A DNA stretch of 64,000 nucleotides from an uncultured Pelagibacteraceae bacterium (GTDB taxonomy: Bacteria; Pseudomonadota; Alphaproteobacteria; Pelagibacterales; Pelagibacteraceae), in assembly GCA_902594705.1 (NCBI GenBank), contig CACJNI010000004.1, forward strand, positions 62,001 to 126,000, in the 5' to 3' direction. This document shows positions 57,274 to 64,000 of the stretch, one piece after another. The notes under the pieces were generated by a model. That model did not search any database, was not told the DNA's origin, and saw only the letters and a list, made by a program, of their open reading frames with translations. Made by a program: the position numbers and the translations under genes. The stretch's first letter is position 1; each line of letters begins with the position of its first letter.

Positions 57274-58418
57274 TATTTTTCTTTAATAGCTATTTTTTTA
57301 TTATACCAATTCATAAATATTGAGATTGTTATGCTTAAAGTTAAATAAGTTAACATTGTAATTGAAACAATCTCTATTGCTCTTCCTGTTTGCATCAAAG
57401 CAGTTCCTGCAAAAACAAGTACTAGGTCTGGATATGCAATAGCAGCAGCAAGCGAAGAATTCTTTGTTAAATTTAAATATTGATTGGTTGTTGGAGGAAT
57501 TATAATCCTCAATGCTTGAGGCATAACGACTAATTTAAGAACTTGATTAGGAGTTAAACCAATTGAGGCCGCAGCTTCTTTTTGACCTTTGCTAACACCT
57601 TGAACTCCAGCTCTTACACATTCAGCTATAAAAGTTGCTGTATACAAAGACAAAGCTAATGCTAAAGAAATTAATTCAGGTGGTAATTTTAGACCACCTT
57701 CGTATGTAAATGACGTTTGAGATAATTGTTTAATAACAGGTATTTCTACAGTTGCATCTACACCACCTAGAAAAAAACTTAGCAGTGGCAAAATAATTAA
57801 AAAACCAATAGATATTGATAAAACTGGTGTTTGAATACCTTGATTTTCCTGCTTTTTTTTTGCGTATATTCTAACAAAAACAATTGCAATTATCGCTGCA
57901 ATTACTGAATAAACAAATATATCTAAATTATTCCAAACAAAAGCAGGAACAAAAAAACCTTTTATAGTTAAAAAGAAAACTCCAAACATTGGTTCAGCTT
58001 TTTCTGGCAAAGGTAATGCTCTTAATGCAGCGAAATACCAAAAAAATATTTGTAGTAATAATGGAATATTTCTAAAAAATTCCACATAAATTGCTGCAGT
58101 TCGCTCAATAAGGTAATTACTTGATAATCTAGCTATACCAACAACAACACCAATTATCGTCGCAAAAATAATTCCAATAACTGATACTAAAATAGTATTT
58201 AATAAACCAACAAGATATGCTCTAAAATAAGAATGTGAGCCATCATATTCTATAAGAGAAAACTGTACGTCAAATGACGACTCTTGAGACAAAAATCCAT
58301 AACCAAATGTGATACCCCTGTTTTCCATATTAACTTGAGCGTTATATGAAAAGAAACCAAATACTAGGACAACAACAACTAGAGTAAGTAACTGGGGTAA
58401 TATTTTCTTAAAATTCAC
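57273..58418 (-). CDS. aapQ: General L-amino acid ABC transporter permease AapQ
   Basis: 381 residues, about eight helices. EFFRNIPLLLQIFFWYFAALR and ECVRAGVQGVSKGQKEAAASIG are family motifs. Separated from aapJ by about 70 bases with a strong terminator hairpin. Confidence 0.93.
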   Translation of the reverse strand: MNFKKILPQLLTLVVVVLVFGFFSYNAQVNMENRGITFGYGFLSQESSFDVQFSLIEYDGSHSYFRAYLVGLLNTILVSVIGIIFATIIGVVVGIARLSSNYLIERTAAIYVEFFRNIPLLLQIFFWYFAALRALPLPEKAEPMFGVFFLTIKGFFVPAFVWNNLDIFVYSVIAAIIAIVFVRIYAKKKQENQGIQTPVLSISIGFLIILPLLSFFLGGVDATVEIPVIKQLSQTSFTYEGGLKLPPELISLALALSLYTATFIAECVRAGVQGVSKGQKEAAASIGLTPNQVLKLVVMPQALRIIIPPTTNQYLNLTKNSSLAAAIAYPDLVLVFAGTALMQTGRAIEIVSITMLTYLTLSITISIFMNWYNKKIAIKEK

Positions 58419-58433
58419 TGTTAGTATGGTTTA

Positions 58434-58463
58434 TAAAAAAAAGGGCTAGAAAAATCTAGCCCT
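58434..58463 (-). terminator. Intra-operon terminator between aapJ and aapQ
   Basis: Minus strand: AGGGCTAGA / TCTAGCCCT 9-base stem (58442-58450 and 58455-58463), 4-base loop, then a T-run of eight. The hairpin lies 24 bases after the aapJ stop. Same arrangement as between pstS and pstC. Confidence 0.85.
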
Positions 58464-58486
58464 CTTTATATTTCTTTTAAAAAGAA

Positions 58487-59527
58487 TTATCTTGCTGGTG
58501 GAACGTAAAGAATACCACCTTTTGTCCATAACTCATTTGGACCTCTGTCAGGTAGAATTCCAGTATCAGCTATATTTCTTTTATAGCTTTCACCGTAGTT
58601 ACCAACTTGCTTAATAATTCTTAAACTCCACTCATTATCTAAACCTAGAGCAGCTCCTAATTCACCTTCAGCACCAACTAATCTTTTTACAGCTGGATTA
58701 TCTGAAGTTTTCATCATATCAGCATTTGCTGATGATACGCCATATTCTTCAGCTTCGATCATAGTGTTTAGTGACCATCTTACTATATCTTCCCAAACAG
58801 AATCACCTTGTCTAACAACTGGGCCTAATGGCTCTTTTGAAATAGTTTCAGGTAATACCATATGATCATCTGGATTGCTTAATTTAATTCTTTGAGCAGC
58901 TAAACCAGATTTATCTGTAGTGTATGTGTCACATCTTCCCGCATCATATGCAGCTACAACTTCGTCAGCTTTTTCAAAAGTGACTGGCTCATATTTAATT
59001 CCTTTTGAATTGAAGAAATCTCTCATATTAAGCTCTGTAGTAGTTCCAAGGTTAGTACATGCAGAAACACCAGCTTTGAAATCATTCACTGATGAAATTC
59101 CTGAGTTTTTTCTAACCATAAAACCTTGACCGTCATAGAAGTTTACTCCTACGAAAGTAAGACCGATATCCGCATCCCTTGAAAGTGTCCAAGTAGTATT
59201 TCTAGAAAGAATATCTATCTCATTAGATGTTAATGCAGTAAATCTTTCTTTAGCACTTAGTGGAGTAAATTTAACTTTACTTGCATCACCTAGCACTGCA
59301 GCAGCTACCGCTCGACATACATCAACGTCAACACCAGTCCAGTTTCCTGCAGCATCAGCATTAGAAAATCCTGGTAGACCTTGTGAAACACCACATCTCA
59401 CAAAACCTTTTTTCTGAGTGTTTTTAAGAGTTTTTGACTTTTTTGCAGCCATAGTTTCTGTTGTAAACGCAAATAGAACAGCAAACATAGCAACAACTGA
59501 AGTCAATCGTTTTACTAATTTAAACAT
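58487..59527 (-). CDS. aapJ: General L-amino acid-binding periplasmic protein AapJ
   Basis: 346 residues with a signal peptide (cleavage near MAAKKS, about residue 28). FVRCGVSQGLPGFSNADAAGNWTGVDVDVCRAVAAA is cut here to fit: FVRCGVSQGLPGFS and GVDVDVCRAVAAA are the hallmark stretches of AapJ/BztA. The gene uses more G+C-rich codons than its neighbours, consistent with high expression. Confidence 0.95.
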   Translation of the reverse strand: MFKLVKRLTSVVAMFAVLFAFTTETMAAKKSKTLKNTQKKGFVRCGVSQGLPGFSNADAAGNWTGVDVDVCRAVAAAVLGDASKVKFTPLSAKERFTALTSNEIDILSRNTTWTLSRDADIGLTFVGVNFYDGQGFMVRKNSGISSVNDFKAGVSACTNLGTTTELNMRDFFNSKGIKYEPVTFEKADEVVAAYDAGRCDTYTTDKSGLAAQRIKLSNPDDHMVLPETISKEPLGPVVRQGDSVWEDIVRWSLNTMIEAEEYGVSSANADMMKTSDNPAVKRLVGAEGELGAALGLDNEWSLRIIKQVGNYGESYKRNIADTGILPDRGPNELWTKGGILYVPPAR

Positions 59528-59549
59528 TATTTATTCCTCTTGTTTATTT

Positions 59550-59585
59550 ATTTGTTAACAAATAATTCAAATTAATTTTTGAATT
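59550..59585 (-). promoter_or_regulatory. Inverted repeats in the aapJ leader
   Basis: ATTTGTTAACAAAT (59550-59563) is a perfect 14-base palindrome, and AATTCAAA / TTTGAATT (59564-59571, 59578-59585) forms a hairpin directly upstream of it. They lie 23-58 bases before the aapJ start. A CTCTT-type purine signal (AAGAGGAA on the minus strand) is the ribosome binding site. The rest of the gap 59528-59713 shows nothing else that I can name. Confidence 0.35.
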
Positions 59586-59713
59586 GTCCAAGTAAAGCAG
59601 AAAGTATTATATTCATCAATGAATATTTATCTTTTAAAAGTCCAGAAAATCTTGTTTTTTTTGTTATAAATTCCAATTTTATATTTATCATTTCATCAAA
59701 AAGATAGCTATTT

Positions 59714-60463
59714 TTAAGAATGAGTACCAAAAGCCACAAAGTATTTTAAAATTTTAATTTTTAACTTAAATATTTTCCGTTTTAGGAGTTTCACTCTTTT
59801 ATTGTTAGTATCAAGTATTGTTATATTTGTTTTATGATTTTTTTTATCTTGTGTCGTAATGAAGGGGTTTAAACCCAATAACTTAACACCACAATATAAA
59901 TGAAAAAATAAAAAGTTATCCGGAGTAGTTTTTACTGGATAATTAAATGATAAAATAGCCTTAGCAGCTGGCTTGTTTATAAAATAAGAATGTGTAAAAA
60001 AAGCATTTGTAACTTTAACTAATTCATAGTTATCTATTTTTTTTAAAGGTTTTTTGTAAAATTCTCTTATTTCACTTATTAAAATAATTTGTTTTTTATA
60101 AGAAAAACTACTCAGAATAAAATTAGATAATATTTTTGAAAAAGGTTTTAAAAAAACAGCATCATCTTCTAATATTAAAGCAATATTATATTTGCTTTCT
60201 ATTAATTTCTTATAAACTTTAACATGACTTAACGAACATCCAATTTCACCATTTGACATCTCTACATTCCATTTATTAAAACCATTCTCATCAGTAAAAG
60301 TTTCGTTTAAAATTTCCTTTTCGTTCATCAAAGAACCATCAACTGCTTCGATAATTTCATAATTTTTTATTTGTTGTTTAGTTAATTCATTTATTATGTG
60401 ATGTTTTCGTTTAATATCTTTTTTCATATTAACGACGTAAACAATGAAATCCTGATTAAACAT
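59714..60463 (-). CDS. Glycosyltransferase family 25 (LPS-type)
   Basis: 249 residues. N-terminal FIVYVVNMKKDIKRKHHI, the NGEIGCSLSHVKVYKKL motif and LILEDDAVFLKPF identify GT25, a family of LOS/LPS galactosyltransferases; the sugar is unknown. Very Lys/Ile/Asn-rich. First-listed of an AT-extreme trio of surface-type genes next to tRNA-Arg. Confidence 0.85.
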   Translation of the reverse strand: MFNQDFIVYVVNMKKDIKRKHHIINELTKQQIKNYEIIEAVDGSLMNEKEILNETFTDENGFNKWNVEMSNGEIGCSLSHVKVYKKLIESKYNIALILEDDAVFLKPFSKILSNFILSSFSYKKQIILISEIREFYKKPLKKIDNYELVKVTNAFFTHSYFINKPAAKAILSFNYPVKTTPDNFLFFHLYCGVKLLGLNPFITTQDKKNHKTNITILDTNNKRVKLLKRKIFKLKIKILKYFVAFGTHS

Positions 60464-60517
60464 AAATTAATATTTATCTAAAAATTTAAATATAAAAAAT
60501 AAGTATTTATATTTTTT

Positions 60518-61165
60518 TTACATACGAGAAAATTTTCCACCATTTATATGTATAGTAGTATTTGAAACATAATCAGTTATTTCAAATAATAATTTATATA
60601 TAAATATTGAAATTTCTTTTGAGTTAATACCTCTTTTTTTTGGATTAATATTTATAGATTTTTTTACATTTTTTTTATCTTTTCTTTTTAATGTCATTTT
60701 TCCATCAGATATAGTAGATGGAGCAAGACAAAGAAGTTGTTGATCTTTATATTTTATTTTTCTCTCTTCAACATATTTATGAATTGAAGATTTTGTTAAA
60801 GCATAAATAATATCATAAGAACCTTTTAAGCCACTCTCAGATCCAAGTATAATTATTCTAGCTTTTGGATTAGTACTTAATGCAATTTCACATATTCTTA
60901 TAATTGAAGTTAAATTTATACAAATTTGATCCGTTATATCTTTTAAACTTTTTTTTAAATGTGATTTGCTGCTCAACTTTGAATGGAGTATTACTATTTT
61001 ATCAGAATTTTTGATAAGATTAAGTTGTTTTTTATTAAATTTATTTTTTGATAAATCCCACTCACTTCTCTTTGGATTGTTAATAACAATATTTTTTGGA
61101 AGTAATTTAATAAATTCTTTTCCAATTTTAGATGAACCGCCAGTAACTAATATTTGTTTAGACAT
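60518..61165 (-). CDS. Short-chain dehydrogenase/reductase
   Basis: 215 residues. Rossmann motif ILVTGGSSKIGKEF at the N-terminus and the Tyr-x3-Lys pair in YALTKSSIHKYV. Probably an NAD(P)-dependent sugar reductase or epimerase for a surface glycan. Start overlaps the FAD enzyme gene by 19 bases, so translation is coupled. Confidence 0.82.
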   Translation of the reverse strand: MSKQILVTGGSSKIGKEFIKLLPKNIVINNPKRSEWDLSKNKFNKKQLNLIKNSDKIVILHSKLSSKSHLKKSLKDITDQICINLTSIIRICEIALSTNPKARIIILGSESGLKGSYDIIYALTKSSIHKYVEERKIKYKDQQLLCLAPSTISDGKMTLKRKDKKNVKKSININPKKRGINSKEISIFIYKLLFEITDYVSNTTIHINGGKFSRM

Positions 61166-62184
61166 TTTATAACCTCTGATGCAGCATAAAATATATGATC
61201 AATTTTACCAGATAAAATATTTACGAAATTATTATCATTTTCAACTAAACATACCCTTGCATCATTTTTATTATATAAAATTGTTCTTATACTTGTAAGA
61301 TATCTCTGAAAAATAAATCTTTTTTTAAATTCAGGATAAAATTTAGAAAACTTTCTCTCAATTTTACTTTTTATAGTATTTTTAATTTTTATTGTTAAAT
61401 TTTTATTTAATTTAATAATTTTATTTATACTTTTACTTTTATTTACTCTTGAATATTTAACTGAATAAAGACCAAAATAATTTTTCTTCCAAGGATAGAA
61501 AGTAAAAAAGGGGCCGTCCATAATTGTATAAGCAGGATGTTTTTTAACTTTTAGTTTATACACCGGTATTAAACAATTTTCATAAATCAATTTATGTTTT
61601 TTTGAGGAAAAAGATTGTTGCCAAGTACAATTAATTACAAAGTCATACTCTATTTTGTTAATTAAAAATTTTTTCCCAATTTTTTTAATTTTTTTAATAT
61701 TTTTATTGAAAATCAAATTTTTTTTTAAAGTTTTTTTAAAAAATGAAATAGCTTTATCCTGATTAATGATTTCCTCATCACATTTTATGGCGTATGAAAT
61801 GTTTTTTAATGAAGTTGTTTTAATATTTATTATTTTATAGTTTAAATTTGAGCTATTCAACGAAGAAATATATTTTTTAAAAGATGTTAAATTACGATGA
61901 TCGTTAGCAATTGCATAAATATTATCATTTATTCTATTACTAAAATTTGGAAGATTTTTTTTAAATTCATAAAAGCCATTTTGTGACATCTCCCTAGTTT
62001 TATATGATCTTGGATAATGAAATCCTAAATGTAGTCTATTTTGGTTATTTCCAGAAGCATTTGAAAAAATTTTTGAATTTTTTTCATATATATCAAAAAG
62101 ATATCCTTTTTTTTTTAATTCTGTACCAATGAAACATCCAAACCATCCAGCCCCTAAAACAGCTATTCTAATTTTTTTTTGCAT
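61147..62184 (-). CDS. FAD-dependent oxidoreductase (DAO type)
   Basis: 345 residues. FAD-binding IAVLGAGWFGCFIGTELKKK (GxGxxG) and GNNQNRLHLGFHYPRSYKT early, DAO-type fold. Part of an AT-rich pair with the SDR; such enzymes occur in glycan synthesis clusters, but I cannot name the substrate. Reading frame contains long A/T runs. Confidence 0.78.
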   Translation of the reverse strand: MQKKIRIAVLGAGWFGCFIGTELKKKGYLFDIYEKNSKIFSNASGNNQNRLHLGFHYPRSYKTREMSQNGFYEFKKNLPNFSNRINDNIYAIANDHRNLTSFKKYISSLNSSNLNYKIINIKTTSLKNISYAIKCDEEIINQDKAISFFKKTLKKNLIFNKNIKKIKKIGKKFLINKIEYDFVINCTWQQSFSSKKHKLIYENCLIPVYKLKVKKHPAYTIMDGPFFTFYPWKKNYFGLYSVKYSRVNKSKSINKIIKLNKNLTIKIKNTIKSKIERKFSKFYPEFKKRFIFQRYLTSIRTILYNKNDARVCLVENDNNFVNILSGKIDHIFYAASEVIKCLNKY

Positions 62185-62214
62185 TATAAGCTTATATAAA
62201 TTTATACTTAATGG

Positions 62215-62288
62215 CGCGCTCTGAAGGATTCGAACCTTCGACCTACGGTTTAGAAAACCGTTGCTCTATCCAGCTGAGCTAAGAGCGC
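62215..62288 (-). tRNA. tRNA-Arg (anticodon TCT)
   Basis: Minus strand: GCGCTCT acceptor pairs with AGAGCGC; anticodon loop TTTCTAA in ACGGT/ACCGT, anticodon TCT. D-arm TAGCTCAGCTGGATAGAGC, T-loop TTCGAAT, discriminator G, CCA encoded (62214-62212). It borders the AT-rich gene trio. Confidence 0.95.
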
Positions 62289-62312
62289 TTATCAACAATT
62301 TATAATATTTAA

Positions 62313-63722
62313 TCAATTTTTGAAAAGAAATTTTTTAGATAAAAGCACAATTGATAATAGTTCAATTCTACCAATAATCATGAATATTATTAACGAAATT
62401 TTATTAAAAGATGTAAATTCATAAAAATTGAGATTGGATAAATTATAGATTTCTGAGTTAACTGTATTCATTATTGTTAGAATACTCAATTTGAACGAAG
62501 TTTCAAAATCCAAATTAGATAAAGTTAATAGAAGAGTTATAACTATCAATGAAAAAACAAATATTAAGATTGATAAGAAATATTTATTTATATCATTTGT
62601 ATCTAAACTAATTCTATTCAAAGATAATTTATTAGAATAAATTTGATTAGGTTTAGTATGGGATAAAACATTATTTATAGAGAACTTTATCAATGTGATA
62701 ACCTTAATTACTCTTATTCCTGAACTAGTAGAAAAAAAGGAACCCCCAAGTATAACTAATAATAAAAAAAAGAAATCTAAGTTACTTGGTATTTTCGAAA
62801 AAGAAAAGCCGATATTTGAAACACTACTAGAAATAGATACTAAAATATTTAAAAAATTATTTTCATAATTAAAAAATATAAATGAAATGGTAATAACAAA
62901 TAATAAGTAAATTAAAATATTAAAATCTTCACTCAAATACGTTATATTTTTTTTTTTAAAAAAAATAAGATTAAAAATGAAAAAAAGACTAAAGAATGAA
63001 AGCAACATACAAGAAGATAGAATAATTTTACTTAAATCAGATGAAAAAATTACATCAAAGTTGTTATTTGGCAAGAAACCACCAGAGGATATTATTGTAA
63101 GTGAATAATTATAAGCATCGTATGATCTTAAATTAATCAATTTAAGTAAAATAAAAATAAACAAGGTCATTAAAATATATATAATTATTATTTTAAAACT
63201 TTGTTTAAAAATCTCTGAGTAATTATATGAAATGTAATTTGTTAACGATTTTTTTAAATTTTGATCAAAAATATCTATTAATAATAATATTGAGAATAAA
63301 AAATATAAGCCTCCAATCCATTGAGAGGCTGATCTCCATAAAATGATTGTTTGGTCGACATAATTTAAATCATTAAAAACTGTAAAACCAGTGGATGTAA
63401 ATCCAGAAATAGCTTCAAAGTAACCATTTATGAACGATATGTTTTCAAAACTAAAAATATATGGAAGTGATATTGTTATTGGCAACAATATATAACCAGC
63501 TAAAACTGAAAATATTCTCTCATACAAACTTATTTTTATAAATTTATACTTTTTATTAAAAGTTAAAAAAATGCCTAAAACTAAATTAATTAAAAATGTA
63601 ACAATATAGGTATTTAAATAAGTTAAATTTTCAAAATAATATAAATAAATAATGTTGAAAAAACAAAAGAAACTAATTAATAAAAAAAATACTCCAAGGT
63701 ATTTAAAAATAAAATTATTCAT
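62313..63722 (-). CDS. trkH: Potassium uptake protein TrkH
   Basis: 469 residues with about ten or more helices. TrkH/KtrB motifs: GFTSTGFTVF (first filter loop), SSGGFLPNN, SNIGFSF and STSSGIRVIKVI. TrkH is the K+ channel-like subunit gated by cytoplasmic TrkA, whose gene ends four bases upstream. Confidence 0.92.
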   Translation of the reverse strand: MNNFIFKYLGVFFLLISFFCFFNIIYLYYFENLTYLNTYIVTFLINLVLGIFLTFNKKYKFIKISLYERIFSVLAGYILLPITISLPYIFSFENISFINGYFEAISGFTSTGFTVFNDLNYVDQTIILWRSASQWIGGLYFLFSILLLIDIFDQNLKKSLTNYISYNYSEIFKQSFKIIIIYILMTLFIFILLKLINLRSYDAYNYSLTIISSGGFLPNNNFDVIFSSDLSKIILSSCMLLSFFSLFFIFNLIFFKKKNITYLSEDFNILIYLLFVITISFIFFNYENNFLNILVSISSSVSNIGFSFSKIPSNLDFFFLLLVILGGSFFSTSSGIRVIKVITLIKFSINNVLSHTKPNQIYSNKLSLNRISLDTNDINKYFLSILIFVFSLIVITLLLTLSNLDFETSFKLSILTIMNTVNSEIYNLSNLNFYEFTSFNKISLIIFMIIGRIELLSIVLLSKKFLFKN

Positions 63723-63726
63723 TTTA

Positions 63727-64000
63727 TTAGATTGAACTAATTCTGAATAAGTTTTCTACTAAAGGTAATTGATCTCTTTTTGCTAATAATAAAATTGTAT
63801 CATTTTTTTGAAATATATATTTTGAAGAAGGTAGAATAAATTTATTTTCTCTCAATATCGCCCCAACTCTTATTTCATCAGGTAAATCAGAATTTTTAAG
63901 CTCTTGGTTAATTAATTCAGATGTTTCTAATATTTCAGCTTCTATTACCTCATATTCTCCATTTAATATTGTATATGCATTTTCAATAGTTCCTTTATGA
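63727..64000 (-). CDS. trkA: Potassium uptake regulator TrkA, C-terminal part
   Basis: The last 90 residues of a gene that runs off the right edge, with a double TAA stop. The part seen is a TrkA-C domain (ELKNSDLPDEIRVGAILREN, then ILPSSKYIFQKNDTILLLA). TrkA binds NAD(H) and controls TrkH. Four bases separate it from trkH. Confidence 0.85.
   Translation of the reverse strand, partial: HKGTIENAYTILNGEYEVIEAEILETSELINQELKNSDLPDEIRVGAILRENKFILPSSKYIFQKNDTILLLAKRDQLPLVENLFRISSI

Overview
The window is a compact, very AT-rich bacterial chromosome segment (roughly 30% G+C by eye). Intergenic gaps are short, many neighbouring genes overlap by 1 to 20 bases (TAATG, ATGA and TTGA junctions), and most genes lack a clear Shine-Dalgarno sequence. 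Gene content and order (yajC-secD-secF, argS-nagZ-scpA-scpB-tatABC-serS, aapJQMP, Zur-controlled znu genes, a plcP-agt lipid-remodelling pair) fit a free-living marine alphaproteobacterium of the SAR11 / Pelagibacterales type. That assignment comes from composition and synteny, not from a database search. No gap longer than about 190 bases lacks a gene. I found no insertion sequence, prophage, CRISPR array or rRNA operon. Five tRNA genes are present: Ser-TGA, Lys-TTT, Cys-GCA, Asn-GTT and Arg-TCT.

Left part (1-26900) is mostly housekeeping: a partial lytic transglycosylase, rarD, sdhE/recG, an M48 lipoprotein protease, tgt-ppi-coaD-gyrA-ssb on the minus strand, uvrA and a PuuD-like membrane protein on the plus strand. 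Then comes a long minus-strand block with the Sec accessory genes, serS, the Tat translocase, ScpAB, NagZ, ArgS and a Dgt-like enzyme. erpA, xth and an Ldh-family dehydrogenase close this part. The tgt product lacks all four zinc ligands of the family.

Middle part (26950-32400) is metal and metalloid handling. znuA (with a long His/Asp repeat) and znuCB-zur diverge from a region holding two tandem near-perfect Zur-type palindromes. Next is an apparent arsenic module: an ArsC-type reductase overlapping an aquaporin whose selectivity-filter arginine is replaced by valine, as I recall for rhizobial AqpS. A Pho-box-like sequence lies upstream.

Central-right part (32500-47400) is a phosphate island on the minus strand: plcP, agt, phoR, an unknown periplasmic protein, pstS, pstC, pstA, pstB, phoU, phoB, then ppk and ppx. 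A SixA-type phosphatase and a diacylglycerol-kinase-family gene lie on the plus strand. Pho boxes precede pstS and lie between plcP and the kinase gene. Together these link phosphate sensing, high-affinity uptake, polyphosphate turnover and replacement of phospholipids by glycolipids.

Right part (47400-64000) holds a lysine-rich small protein with an unusually strong ribosome binding site, a DMT transporter, manC, ilvD, valS, two tRNAs, an XRE regulator and the aapJQMP amino-acid transporter. An extremely AT-rich trio follows (glycosyltransferase 25, SDR, FAD oxidoreductase) beside tRNA-Arg, then trkH and the end of trkA. Both binding-protein genes (pstS, aapJ) are followed by a hairpin terminator before the permease genes.
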